A DNA stretch of 64,000 bases, taken from NCBI RefSeq assembly GCF_007748095.1, contig NZ_CP036287.1:5828001-5892000 (forward strand), read 5' to 3'. Below are positions 8,413 to 17,174 of the stretch, one piece after another. The position numbers and the translations under genes are program-made. Within the stretch, counting starts at the first letter, position 1. The number at the start of each line of letters is the position of its first letter. The DNA comes from Engelhardtia mirabilis. Lineage in GTDB: Bacteria > Planctomycetota > UBA1135 > GCA-002686595. The notes below the pieces were generated by a model, which saw only the letters and a program-made list of their open reading frames with translations, was not told the origin of the DNA and did no database searches.

Positions 8413-10848
8413 ATGCCCCTCTCCGTCCGCACTCTGGCCCTGGCGGCCCTGTTCTTGTTCTCCCCCCTGTTCTGCCGCGCAGCCTCTGGTCAGAGCCTGG
8501 TCAACGGCGGCTCCGTGGCGGGCTCGATCGCTCCGCTCGATGACGAGGACACCTGGACCTTCTCGGCCTCGGTCGGGGAGGGCTTCCAGGTCCGCATGAC
8601 CGACGTCGCCGTGGGCAGCCTCTTCCCTCGGATGCGTCTGTTCGATCCTTCGGGCACGCTGATCAGCACCAGCTCGAGCCCCACGGTCGTCTCGATCAGC
8701 GCCACCGCGGCGGTTTCGGGGACCTACTCGGTCGTCGTGGACGACGTCTCGTCGGTCGGCTCGACCGGCGGCTACACGATCGACTTCGTGCGAGCACCCG
8801 GCGCGGACGAGCTAGGCGCCCTGCCCAGCGGCGGCATGGTCTCGGGCACGATCGACCTGGGCGACATCGACTCCTACACCTTCACGATCGAGGCCGGCCA
8901 GAACTACGAGGTGCGCGTGGCGGACGCGGGGGTGACCGACCTCTTTCCCCAGCTGACCCTCTACGGGCCCTCCGGCTCCGTCGTGAAGAGCGGCTCGAGT
9001 CCGACGGTCGTGAGCCTCTCCGGTGCCGCGCCGGTCACGGGCACCTACACCCTGGTGCTCACCGACGTCAGCTCCGGCCTCGATGCGGCCGGCGCCTACG
9101 ACCTGCACTTCGTGCGCTTGCCCGACGCGGATGAGCTGGGCGCCCTGCCCAACGGCGACTCGGTCAGCGGAGTCATCGGCCTGGGCGACATCGACTCCTA
9201 CACGGTCGCGCTCTTCTCCGGCGAGAGCTACCAGCTGCGACTGGTGGACAGCGCGGTCAGCGACTTCTACCCCCAGATGCGGTTCTACGACCCCTTCGGG
9301 CAGCTCGTCGCGTCGCCCTCGAGCCCCACCGTCGTCAACCTGGCCGGCAAGGCCGCGTACACGGGCACCTACACGGTCGTCGTGACCGACGTCAGCAGCG
9401 GACTCGACGCGGCCGGGAACTACGACCTGCATTACGCCCGGGTACCCGGGGTGAACGAGGGCGGGCCGCTGCTCAATGGCGGAGCCCTCTTCGGCACCCT
9501 CGATCTGGGCGACATCGACAGCTTCACCTTCTCGATCGTCGCCGGTCAGAACTTCCGCATCCGCCTGGTCGACTTGGCGGTCAGCGACCTGTTCCCGAAC
9601 ATGACGCTGTTCGACCCCGACGGCAAGCAGGTGGCCCAGGACTCGGGCGCGACCGTGGCGGACATCAACGCGGTCGCCACCAAGTCCGGCACCTACACGC
9701 TGCTCGTGACCGACGTCAGCTCGGGCCTCGACGCCACGGGCGACTATGCAGTGCACTTCGTGCGCACGCCGGACGCCGACGAGCTCGGCTCCCTGGCCAA
9801 CGGCGACGTCGTGACCAACAGCCTGAGCCTGGGCGACATCGACTCCTTCAGCTTCCAGTTGGTCGGCGGCGAGTCGTTCCAGATCAGGCTGGTCGATCCG
9901 GCCCAGGGCGGCTTGTTCCCCCTGGCAACGATCTACGACCCTTTCGGCGACTACGTGGGACAGGCGTCGGCCGCGACGGTCGCGGCCTTCAACAGCGTGG
10001 CGCAGTACTCGGGGACCTATACCCTGGTGGTCACCGACATCAGCTCCGGACTCGACGCCAGTGGCGCCTATCAGGTGCAGTACGCCCGCATGCCCGGTGC
10101 CAACGAGGGCGGATCATTGATCGACGGTGTCGTGGTGAACGACAACATCGCTCTGGGCGACCTGGACTCGTACACCTTCAACGCGGTCGCGGGCGAGAGC
10201 TCGACGATCACCGTGACCGACACGACGACTTCGGACCTGTTCCCGATCGTCTACCTGTACGGCCCCTTGGGGCAGTTCATCACCTCGGCCTCGAACGCGA
10301 ACGTCGCCTCCCTGGCCTTCACCGTGGCCCAGGACGGGCTGCACACGATCGTCGTGGCCGACACGAGCTCGGGACTCGACGCCTCGGCGCCCTACTCGAT
10401 CGTGATCGACGGTTCGGGCGCGCCGCCGGTGTTGGTGCCGAACACGCTGCTCGCGCCGCAGTTCCCCACGGACCCGGTCCTGGCGGACATCGGCGGCTCG
10501 GCCGGCTTCGGGCCGCGCATCGGCGACCCGACGGAGCCGTTCAACTTCTCGCTGGACTGCTCGGGCGCCGACTCGCCGTCCATCTGGCTGATGCAGGCGC
10601 TCTCGTCGGGGTTGTCGACGCCCTTGCCGACGGAGTTCGGGTTCCTCTACATCGCCGGTGCGCCGGTCCTGACCACGGCGGGGATCCACGCCCAGACGGT
10701 GATCGAGTGGTTCCCGACGCCGGCGGGCTTGGCGATCCCCAATGACCCGGTGCTGGTCGGGCTGGACTACACGGTGCAGGGCTGGGTCGGAGGTTTTGGA
10801 GCTTCCGGGCGCTTGAGCAACGCGATCAGCCAGGCGATCGGGGGCTGA
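8413..10848 (+). CDS. Secreted protein with six PPC-like repeats (paralogue of the preceding gene)
   Basis: 811 residues from the ATG at 8413, chosen because it starts a signal peptide (MPLSVRTLALAAL, ending AASGQ) that matches the neighbour; the frame is open upstream but not protein-like. Six repeats of about 110 residues follow, differing consistently from the sister protein: the closing strand reads VVTDVSSGLDAxGxY instead of VVLSDVSxGND. The C-terminal module (about residues 670-811) is clearly homologous to that of the neighbour and ends GASGRLSNAISQAIGG. The pair looks like an old tandem duplication of a whole gene. A long hairpin stands 7 bp beyond the stop. Confidence 0.8.
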   Translation: MPLSVRTLALAALFLFSPLFCRAASGQSLVNGGSVAGSIAPLDDEDTWTFSASVGEGFQVRMTDVAVGSLFPRMRLFDPSGTLISTSSSPTVVSISATAAVSGTYSVVVDDVSSVGSTGGYTIDFVRAPGADELGALPSGGMVSGTIDLGDIDSYTFTIEAGQNYEVRVADAGVTDLFPQLTLYGPSGSVVKSGSSPTVVSLSGAAPVTGTYTLVLTDVSSGLDAAGAYDLHFVRLPDADELGALPNGDSVSGVIGLGDIDSYTVALFSGESYQLRLVDSAVSDFYPQMRFYDPFGQLVASPSSPTVVNLAGKAAYTGTYTVVVTDVSSGLDAAGNYDLHYARVPGVNEGGPLLNGGALFGTLDLGDIDSFTFSIVAGQNFRIRLVDLAVSDLFPNMTLFDPDGKQVAQDSGATVADINAVATKSGTYTLLVTDVSSGLDATGDYAVHFVRTPDADELGSLANGDVVTNSLSLGDIDSFSFQLVGGESFQIRLVDPAQGGLFPLATIYDPFGDYVGQASAATVAAFNSVAQYSGTYTLVVTDISSGLDASGAYQVQYARMPGANEGGSLIDGVVVNDNIALGDLDSYTFNAVAGESSTITVTDTTTSDLFPIVYLYGPLGQFITSASNANVASLAFTVAQDGLHTIVVADTSSGLDASAPYSIVIDGSGAPPVLVPNTLLAPQFPTDPVLADIGGSAGFGPRIGDPTEPFNFSLDCSGADSPSIWLMQALSSGLSTPLPTEFGFLYIAGAPVLTTAGIHAQTVIEWFPTPAGLAIPNDPVLVGLDYTVQGWVGGFGASGRLSNAISQAIGG

Positions 10849-10855
10849 GGCTCGC

Positions 10856-10921
10856 GGGACGTACGGTGCCGGTGGGACGTACGGTGCCGGCATCGTACGT
10901 CCCAACGGCACCGTACGTCCC
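10856..10921. terminator. Long palindrome between convergent genes (GTACGGTG family)
   Basis: Arms of about 28 nt start GGGACGTACGGTGCC; each arm contains the GGGACGTACG unit twice, and the loop is about 10 nt. It lies 7 bp after the PPC gene stop and 16 bp from the stop of the convergent oxidoreductase, so it could terminate both. It shares its unit with the structures at 26869 and 38064. Confidence 0.75.
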
Positions 10922-10937
10922 ACCGCACCGGACGTCC

Positions 10938-11942
10938 TCAGATCGTGAGCACGAGCTTGCCCCGGGCTCGTCCGGCCTCGAGCCAGGCCATGGCCTCGGA
11001 GGCTCGCTCCAGGGGGAAGGTCCGCTCAACCGCGGGCGTGACCTTCCCGGCGTCGATCAGATCGCGCAGCACCAACAGGTCCTCGCGGCGCTCGCTCGAG
11101 ATGAACGTGCGCAGCTCCTGACTCACGAACCGCGACAGCGCCATCGCACGCAACTGCCGGTCCGTTCCGCCGATCCAGCGGTCGCCCTGCTCGCCGCCGA
11201 CGATCACCAAGGTCCCGCGCGGCGTGAGCACCCGCCGCAGCGCGCCTAGGCTCCGATTGCCGGCGATGTCGATCACGAGGTCGTAGCGCACGCCACCGGT
11301 CGAGATGTCCTCGGTCGTGTAGTCGATCACGTGGTCGGCGCCGAGGGAGCGCACCAGGTCCACCTTGGCCGTGCTGCAGACGCCAGTCACGTGGGCGCCG
11401 AAGGCCTTCGCGAGCTGCACGGCGAAGCTGCCCACACCCCCGGACGCGCCGATGACGAGCACGCGCTGACCCGCCTGCACCTCGCCCACGTCGCGCAGGG
11501 CATGCAGCGCGGCGCAGGCGGACACGGGCACGGCGGCGGCCTGCTCGAAGCTCAGCCGAGCCGGCTTCGGCGCCAGCCGGTCCGCCTTCACCACGGCGAA
11601 CTCGGCGTAGGATCCGTCCGTCGCGCCGAAGACCTCGTCGCCGGGGGCGAGACCGGTCACGCCGGCGCCCACGGCCTCGACGACCCCGGCCAGGTCCATG
11701 CCGGGCACAGGGTTCTTGGGCCGGCGCAGCCCGAAGCCAAGCCGGACCAGGTAGGGCAGGCCGGCCATCAGGTGCCAGACGCCCCGGTCCAAGCCCGCCG
11801 CCCGCACCCGGACGAGGACCTCGCCCTCGCGGGCGGTGGGCCGCTCGATCTCTCGTAGCTCCAACACCTCCGCCGCGCCGTAGCGGTCCTGGACCACCGC
11901 TCGCATCGTTTCGCCCGTCCTGGGCGCCTGGGTCGCGTTCAT
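10938..11942 (-). CDS. NAD(P)-dependent medium-chain oxidoreductase, quinone-reductase type
   Basis: 334 residues. The N-terminal GroES-like half (residues 10-130) includes PGMDLAGVVEAVG and lacks the zinc-binding cysteines of true alcohol dehydrogenases. The Rossmann half carries VLVIGASGGVGSFAVQLAK near residue 155, a nucleotide-binding loop of the AxxGxxG type, then SLGADHVIDY. It should reduce quinones or enals with NADPH. It is divergent from a TetR regulator with 120 bp between starts, and a TTGACA/TAGCTT promoter overlapped by palindromes lies in that gap, so repression by the neighbour and induction by an electrophile or drug is likely. Confidence 0.88.
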   Translation of the reverse strand: MNATQAPRTGETMRAVVQDRYGAAEVLELREIERPTAREGEVLVRVRAAGLDRGVWHLMAGLPYLVRLGFGLRRPKNPVPGMDLAGVVEAVGAGVTGLAPGDEVFGATDGSYAEFAVVKADRLAPKPARLSFEQAAAVPVSACAALHALRDVGEVQAGQRVLVIGASGGVGSFAVQLAKAFGAHVTGVCSTAKVDLVRSLGADHVIDYTTEDISTGGVRYDLVIDIAGNRSLGALRRVLTPRGTLVIVGGEQGDRWIGGTDRQLRAMALSRFVSQELRTFISSERREDLLVLRDLIDAGKVTPAVERTFPLERASEAMAWLEAGRARGKLVLTI

Positions 11943-12003
11943 CTGGCTGTCTCCGGGACTGCGGTGAGGCTCTGGGCCCGCGTCCCACGCCTCACCGTCA
12001 AAA

Positions 12004-12042
12004 CTTACGGCGTAAGCTAGGCGTACACCGTAAGCCTGTCAA
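12004..12042 (-). promoter_or_regulatory. Oxidoreductase promoter with overlapping TetR-type operator
   Basis: On the minus strand TTGACA (12042-12037) and TAGCTT (12019-12014) are spaced 17 bp apart, an excellent sigma-70-type promoter pointing into the oxidoreductase. CTTACGGCGTAAG (12004-12016) is a perfect palindrome overlapping the -10 side, and GGCGTACACCGTAAGCC (12020-12036) is an imperfect palindrome filling the spacer with the same GTAAG half-site. This is the layout of a repressor operator for the divergent TetR gene. TAGGAT at 12046 may be the -10 of the TetR gene itself. Confidence 0.7.
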
Positions 12043-12062
12043 GGCTAGGATCCGTCTGACCC

Positions 12063-12731
12063 ATGCCCGACGCCTCCCCCACCGACGCCGCGCCCCGCGT
12101 TCCCCTGAGCCGCGAGCGCGTGCTCCAGGCCGCCATCGCCATTGCGGATGCAAACGGTCTCGGAGCCCTCTCCATGCGGAAGCTGGCCCAGGGCCTGGGG
12201 GTCGAGGCCATGTCCCTCTACAACCACGTGCAGAACAAGGGCGACCTCCTGGACGGCATGGTCGACCTGGTCGTGGCCGAGATCGAGTTGCCAGAGCCCG
12301 GCGCCGACTGGCGCGCGGCCATGCGCCGCCGCGCGATCTCCGCCCACTCGGCCCTGGTCCGCCATCGGTGGGCCACCAGCCTGATCGTGTCGCGGATCAA
12401 CGTCGGCTCGGCCATGCTGCGCTACGTGGACGCGACCCTGGGCTGCCTGCGCGGGGCCGGCTTCTCACCCGCCATGGCCGACCACGCCTGGAACGCCATC
12501 GACAACCACGTCTACGGCTTCACCCTGCAGGAGTTGAACTTCCCGTTCGAGCCGGGGGAGTACGCCGAGGCAGCCGCCAACTACGTCGAGATGATCCCCG
12601 CCGATCAGTTCCCACACCTGTTCGAGCTGACCGCGGAGGTCATGTCCGGACGGCACGACGGGGTGCACGACTTCGAGTTCGGGCTCGGACTGCTCCTCGA
12701 CGGCCTCGAGCTGCTGCGGGCGCAGGCTTGA
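12063..12731 (+). CDS. TetR/AcrR-family transcriptional regulator
   Basis: 222 residues. The N-terminal DNA-binding domain is typical: RERVLQAAIAIADANG, then LSMRKLAQGLGVEAMSLYNHV as the helix-turn-helix, then NKGDLLDGMVD. The remaining 150 residues are the ligand-binding and dimer domain, with a TetR_C-like stretch (MADHAWNAIDNHVYGF). The gene is divergent from the oxidoreductase; the operator palindromes between them make it the probable repressor of both genes. The possible -10 at 12046 leaves only a very short leader before the ATG. The inducer is unknown. Confidence 0.9.
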   Translation: MPDASPTDAAPRVPLSRERVLQAAIAIADANGLGALSMRKLAQGLGVEAMSLYNHVQNKGDLLDGMVDLVVAEIELPEPGADWRAAMRRRAISAHSALVRHRWATSLIVSRINVGSAMLRYVDATLGCLRGAGFSPAMADHAWNAIDNHVYGFTLQELNFPFEPGEYAEAAANYVEMIPADQFPHLFELTAEVMSGRHDGVHDFEFGLGLLLDGLELLRAQA

Positions 12732-12747
12732 TCGTCGTCGACAGTGA

Positions 12748-13671
12748 CTAGGCGCCGGGCTTGCGGCCAGAGACCAGGTAGCACACCGCCCCGCCGGCCG
12801 ACGCGCAGGTGCCGGCAGCCACCGCCGCCGCGCCGGCGGCAACCCGCGACAGGGCCAGGGACCACAGGTGTTCGAACTCAGGCACGCTGCCGCCGCCCGC
12901 CAGGAAGAAGCGCCGCGAATCGTCCCGACTCCAGATCCAACGCTGCGCGCTGTCCGACTCGCCCGCCTCGGTGGCCAGGGCGCGCTGCTCGCCCGAGACA
13001 TAGGGCGGCACGAGGGCGCTGGCCTTGTCGTTCATGAAGACCTGCACGTCGACCAGCCCCTGGGCGGCGAAGAGCCCCGGGGCCAGCTCGCCGGCCGCGT
13101 TGTCGCCCTCGCCCAGCGCCGCCTTGCCGCGCTCGCACAAGAGCTGGAAGCCGACCATCGCCAGGGTCTCGTCCAGCGGGATCTCGAGCGAGGCTTGGTT
13201 CAACAGCAGCGCGCTGGCCAGGTTGTTGGGCTCCGCCACGGCGACGAGCCCGCCCGGCTTCGCGACCCGCACCATCTCCGCCACCGCCGCGCCCGCATCG
13301 GGCGCGTGGATCAGCACCGTCTGGCAGGTCACCAGATCGAAGCAACCGTCCGGGAAGGGCAGGGCCTCGATGTCGCCCTCCAGGTAGCGGAAGCGATCGC
13401 CGAGCCCGCTCTCCGCCGCGATCTGCGTGGCCTCGGCCACCCAACGGGGCTCGCGCTCCAGGCCCGTGATGCGAGCCTCCGCGGGCAGGGCGCCCGCCAG
13501 CACGCGCCCCCAGTGCCCGACGCCACTGCCCACGTCCAGAACCTCGCGCACGCCCTCGAGGCCCCAACGCCGGCCCATGAGCTGCACGAAGTCCGCGTTC
13601 CACCAGTAGTCGCGGGTCTCGCCGAAGTACGCGGCGGAGTGGGGAGAATCCCCATCTTGGTCGTCAGCCAT
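12748..13671 (-). CDS. SAM-dependent methyltransferase (class I)
   Basis: 307 residues from the ATG at 13671 (MADDQDGDS); the open frame extends further upstream but that part is the wrong-frame image of the next gene. Motif I is VLDVGSGVGHWG near residue 48, followed by GLEREPRWV, the post-I acidic position, and LPFPDGCFDLVTCQTVLIH (motifs II-III), then KPGGLVAVAEPN. Substrate unknown; the FDLVTCQTVLIH style is common among ubiquinone/biotin-type methyltransferases. The C-terminal 40 residues are Ala-rich and hydrophobic (a possible membrane-associating helix). Its 3' end almost meets the TetR gene (16 bp between stops). Confidence 0.88.
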   Translation of the reverse strand: MADDQDGDSPHSAAYFGETRDYWWNADFVQLMGRRWGLEGVREVLDVGSGVGHWGRVLAGALPAEARITGLEREPRWVAEATQIAAESGLGDRFRYLEGDIEALPFPDGCFDLVTCQTVLIHAPDAGAAVAEMVRVAKPGGLVAVAEPNNLASALLLNQASLEIPLDETLAMVGFQLLCERGKAALGEGDNAAGELAPGLFAAQGLVDVQVFMNDKASALVPPYVSGEQRALATEAGESDSAQRWIWSRDDSRRFFLAGGGSVPEFEHLWSLALSRVAAGAAAVAAGTCASAGGAVCYLVSGRKPGA

Positions 13672-13721
13672 GGTCAGGCTCGAGCGCTCGCAACTTCGAC
13701 GCGGACCTCGAGGCCCGCAGG

Positions 13722-14156
13722 CTAGGCCCGCAGGTCCTCGAAGACCCTGGCGTGGGCGTGGGCGTAGGTCGACAGCAAGCGCCAGATGTCGTCGCTGAAC
13801 TCGCCGTCCAGCGCCTCGATCCGCTCGCCGACCGGACCGGCGAGCAGCTCGCAGCGCCGATCCGAATCCGTCTGGGGATCCGCGAAGTCGAACAGCGCGG
13901 TCGCGGCGTCGATGGCCTGCGCCTCCCGTGCCGCGCCGATGTTGCGATAGGCATCGGAGAGCAAGGAGTAGGGCGGCTGCCCCGGCCAATCGGCCTCGAA
14001 CAAGTAGCGCAAACCGCCGTTGTCGATCACGCCCTGGGCGGCGTAGACGATCGCGATCGTGCGCAGGGGGTCTTGCAGGTCGCGGGGGTCGCCACCGGCG
14101 TCAGCGAGCCGCTCGAAGGCGACTTCGGATGCGAGTTCGAGGAGTTCGTCGCTCAT
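13722..14156 (-). CDS. DMP19/DUF4375-like protein
   Basis: 144 residues from ATG 14156; a start five codons earlier (14171) is possible. The central segment QGVIDNGGLRYLFEADWPG, followed by LLSDAYRNIGA and a helix rich in Ala, matches the DMP19-like C-terminal domain (DUF4375), where V.NGG.. is the hallmark. The Neisseria protein is a DNA mimic that binds transcription factors; most relatives have no known role. It is 50 bp upstream of the methyltransferase on the same strand and may share its transcript. Confidence 0.7.
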   Translation of the reverse strand: MSDELLELASEVAFERLADAGGDPRDLQDPLRTIAIVYAAQGVIDNGGLRYLFEADWPGQPPYSLLSDAYRNIGAAREAQAIDAATALFDFADPQTDSDRRCELLAGPVGERIEALDGEFSDDIWRLLSTYAHAHARVFEDLRA

Positions 14157-14354
14157 GGCTTCGTCGTGCATGGCCTCGTCGGCGAGGGCCGCGAGCAGAG
14201 GATAGCGGGAGCCGAGCCGAGTGTCCGACCCTCTCCGAGCCAGGAGGGAACCGCTTCGAGAGACGGGGGAACCGCCGTTCCGAGCGGAACCCAGGGTCCG
14301 GCGGCGGGTTCCTCCGACTCGCCTCGAGTCCGTTCGCCGACATCCCGCCCCGCC

Positions 14355-15218
14355 ATGAATCCGCTCCGAAGCCTCCTGCTGCTCGCCTGCCTCGCCGCCC
14401 CGCTGCCCACTCGAACGGCCGCCGCCCAGGAGCGCCCGTCGGGCATCTACTGCAGTTGCGGGGTGACCAATGCCGCCGGGGGCAGTTCCGACACCCCCAC
14501 CATCGCCGCGCGGCCCTTCGTCGACGGGATCCTGGTGCGGGTGCCCTGGTCGGACCTGGAGCCGTCGCCGGGCGTCTACGATTGGAGCTTGATCGAGGAC
14601 CAAGTCACCAAGGTCGCGTCCCACGGCAAGCGGATCGCCCTGGGCATCGTGCAGGGCGACGGGGGCACGCCAGCTTGGCTGGCGGGGCTCGGCGCGCAGA
14701 TGGTGATCTACACCTTCAGCGGCAACGTCCGCACCATCGCGGTGCCGTGGGACGCGGTCTACGTCGCGCGCTGGACGAGTTTCGTAGCCGCCCTGGGAGC
14801 CAAGTTCAAGGACGAGGCCACCATCGACCTGGTCCACGCAACCCACGCCACCCACAACGGCTTCGAGATGCAGTTGCCCTTCGGCGAGCAGCAGCAGTAC
14901 TTGGGCCTGGGCTACACCGACGAGCTCTACGCCCAGTCGTGGACCGCGGTCCTCGACGCCTTCGCGGCCGCCTTCCCGAAAGCGTGGATCGACGTGGACG
15001 TCCATCCGATCTGGGGCAGCGACGCCGTCGCAGCGGCGGTACTCGACCACGGCCTGGCGACCATCGGCGATCGCTTCGGGGCGTTCGGAGCCTGGTGGAG
15101 CGAGAAGAACGCCCTCGAGGTCTACACGGGGATGTACGCCCTGTTCCTGGCAACGGCCCTGCAGAGCTTCACCACGGTCCAGAACGTGGGTAGCTGGATC
15201 ACGACGCCGGAGCGCTAG
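14355..15218 (+). pseudogene. 5' part of a secreted glycoside-hydrolase-like gene, split by IS630
   Basis: 287 codons. A signal peptide (MNPLRSLLLLACLAAPLPT) is followed by a TIM-barrel-like sequence: GILVRVPWSDLEPSPGVYDWSL, IALGIVQGDGGTPAWL and later a WWSEKN segment, reminiscent of GH42/GH5-type hydrolases. Translation stops at TAG 15216-15218, which is created where the IS begins. The rest of the protein continues in the same phase at 16590. The truncated product lacks the end of the barrel and the C-terminal module and is unlikely to be active. The upstream DUF4375 gene is divergent. Confidence 0.75.
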
Positions 15219-16423
15219 TGGGGCGAGTCAAAGATTCGACTAATAAGTTGCAAGTTTCGGGCAAGTCGGGCTCGGCCGCGCCGATGGTTGCATCATGACG
15301 ACCAAGATGGGACGGCCGAAGGCGAAGCTCGTGTTGTCCGAGCAGGAGCGCGCGGAGTTGAATCGGCTGGTTCGGCGTCGCTCGACGCCTGCGGCAGTGG
15401 CGGAGCGGGCGCGCGCCATCCTTCGCTGTGCGAAGGGGCTGGACAATACCGATGTCGCCGACGAGTTGGGGCTGCACTTTCAGACCGTTGGTCGCTGGCG
15501 TCGCCGATTCGTGAAGGAGCGTCTGGACGCGCTGTACGACGAGCCTCGGATTGGACGGCCGAGGAGCGTCTCAGATGACGATGTCGCCCGCGTCGTGGAC
15601 ATGACGCTCCACCGTAAGCCGAAAACCGGGACCCACTGGAGCTCCCGCCAAGTCGCGAACGAGCTCGGATTGTCTCAGAGCGCTGTGGCGCGGATCTGGA
15701 AGGCCTTCAGCCTTCGTCCAGACCGCAGCGAGTCCTTCTCCTTGTCCCGCGACCCTCAGTTCGTCGAGAAGGTCCGGGACATCGTGGGACTGTACATGAG
15801 CCCTCCGGACAATGCGCTCGTGCTCTGCGTCGACGAGAAGTCCCAGATGCAGGCACTGGATCGCACTCAGCCCCTGCTGCCGATGACGCCGACGCACCCG
15901 GAGCGACGCTCGAATACCTACGTGCGCCACGGGACGACGTCGCTGTTCGCAGCGCTCGACATCGCCACGGGGCGAGTCATCGGCAAGTGCTTCCGTCGAC
16001 ACAGGTCGAAGGAGTTCCTGAAGTTCCTGGGCGAGATCGAGCAGTCCGTGCCCAAGGAGCTGGACGTCCACCTCGTGATGGACAACTACGCCACGCACAA
16101 GACGCCAGCCGTGAAGCGGTGGCTGCTACGCCGACCCCGATTTCACGTGCACTTCACGCCGACGACGTCGTCCTGGCTCAACCTCGTCGAGAGCTGGTTC
16201 TCGATCGTCTCCCGGCGAGTGACTGAGCGCGGCGTCCATCGAAGTACGGCTGCGCTCGAGAAGGACGTGAGGGCGTTCATCGATGCCCACAACGACGAGC
16301 CGAAGCCGTACGTCTGGACCAAGACCGCAGACCAGATCCTCGCCAGCCTCCGCCGCTACTGCGACACAGCGAACGCCACTCGTTCCCGGCAAACAAATGA
16401 GTCGAAGCTTTGACTCACCCCAC
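15218..16423 (+). mobile_element. IS630-family insertion sequence, intact (1206 bp)
   Basis: The terminal inverted repeats GTGGGGCGAGTCAAAG.. (15218) and GTGGGGTGAGTCAAAG.. (reading inward from 16423) match at 21 of 23 positions. TA flanks both ends (15216-15217 and 16424-16425), the target duplication expected of IS630/Tc1 elements, and both sites read CTAG. One full-length transposase gene lies inside. The good ends and intact gene suggest recent insertion. The right side abuts a separate MITE. Confidence 0.93.
15295..16413 (+). CDS. IS630-family transposase
   Basis: 372 residues, full length for the family. The N-terminal helix-turn-helix region (residues 10-115) contains GRWRRRFVKERLDALYDEPR and LGLSQSAVARIWK. 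The DDE catalytic domain shows all three acidic residues in context: LCVDEKSQM (first D), LVMDNYATHK (second D) and NLVESWFSIV (E). It catalyses cut-and-paste transposition into TA targets. Nothing is disrupted, so it is probably active. Confidence 0.95.
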   Translation: MTTKMGRPKAKLVLSEQERAELNRLVRRRSTPAAVAERARAILRCAKGLDNTDVADELGLHFQTVGRWRRRFVKERLDALYDEPRIGRPRSVSDDDVARVVDMTLHRKPKTGTHWSSRQVANELGLSQSAVARIWKAFSLRPDRSESFSLSRDPQFVEKVRDIVGLYMSPPDNALVLCVDEKSQMQALDRTQPLLPMTPTHPERRSNTYVRHGTTSLFAALDIATGRVIGKCFRRHRSKEFLKFLGEIEQSVPKELDVHLVMDNYATHKTPAVKRWLLRRPRFHVHFTPTTSSWLNLVESWFSIVSRRVTERGVHRSTAALEKDVRAFIDAHNDEPKPYVWTKTADQILASLRRYCDTANATRSRQTNESKL

Positions 16424-16425
16424 TA

Positions 16426-16586
16426 GTGTCCTGGATCAGAAATTCGGCGTCACTGCCCGGAGGTCCGATCGATGCTGGCTAGGCGCGCGGACGACGCGTA
16501 TCCGCTGCGATACTCGGAGGAGGCGCTGGCGACGCCAGCGGCGATCGGAGCCCGGGAAGTGACGCCGAATTTCTGATCCAGGACAC
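16426..16586. mobile_element. MITE-like element (161 bp) with long terminal inverted repeats
   Basis: It begins GTGTCCTGGATCAGAAATTC and ends with the exact complement; the inverted repeats match for at least 28 bp. TA lies on both sides (16424-16425 and 16587-16588). It has no coding sequence, and its ends differ from those of the adjacent IS630, so another IS630/Tc1-type transposase should mobilise it. It was probably there first, with the IS inserting at its left TA. Confidence 0.85.
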
Positions 16587-16588
16587 TA

Positions 16589-17123
16589 GAACTTCGACCT
16601 GGCCAAGTACGACGCCTCCTTCGACTTGGCCCTCGACGTAGGCGTGCGCTACGCCGAGGTCTGGAACCAGGATCTGCTCGCACCCGAGCTGGAGGCGTTC
16701 CTGACCGCGAAGGGCGCGGAACTGAACTGCAACGGCTGGTCGATGCACTACGGCGCGGGCACGCCCGGGAGCGGCGGTCTGACGCCGAGCCTCGACGTGA
16801 CGGGCTGCCCGAGCCCCGGGAGCACGGCCACGCTGACCCTCGTCGGTGGACCCGCGAGTGCCCTCGGCTGGCTCGGCATCGGCACCCTGTGCGACGAGTT
16901 GTCACTGTTCTCCGGGAGCCTCTGGATCGGCCCCCTGAGTGGCATCGTCGCGTTCCCCTTGCAGCTCACGGCCGAGGGCTCCTGGTCCATCGCCTGGCAG
17001 ATTCCGCCGGCTAGCGCCTTGACCGTCAGCGCACCGACCGTCACGACCCAGGCCCTGCTACTCGACAACAGGGCGATCGGCGGCGTCGCGCTGTCGAACG
17101 CGCTCGAGATCCGCGTGCAGTAG
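16589..17123 (+). pseudogene. 3' part of the split glycoside-hydrolase-like gene
   Basis: 178 codons in phase with the 5' fragment, starting NFDLAKYDASFDLALDVG and VRYAEVWNQDLLAPEL, which fits the last strand and helix of a TIM barrel. From about CNGWSMHYGAG a C-terminal module of about 125 residues follows (GTPGSGGLTPSLDVTGCPSPG to VALSNALEIRVQ), similar in layout to the tails of other secreted proteins in this window. It has no start codon of its own. Joining it to the 5' part across one TA leaves a single in-frame TAG codon. Confidence 0.75.
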
Positions 17124-17173
17124 CGCCGAGTCGGACGTCCGACCCGCCCCCCCGCGATCGCCCGTACTCGGCG
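17124..17173. terminator. Hairpin between convergent gene ends
   Basis: CGCCGAGT (17124-17131) pairs with ACTCGGCG (17166-17173), and an inner palindrome CGGACGTCCG follows the left arm. It lies between the stop of the split hydrolase (17123) and the stop of the convergent small membrane protein (17175). No T-tract. Confidence 0.45.
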
Positions 17174-17174
17174 G

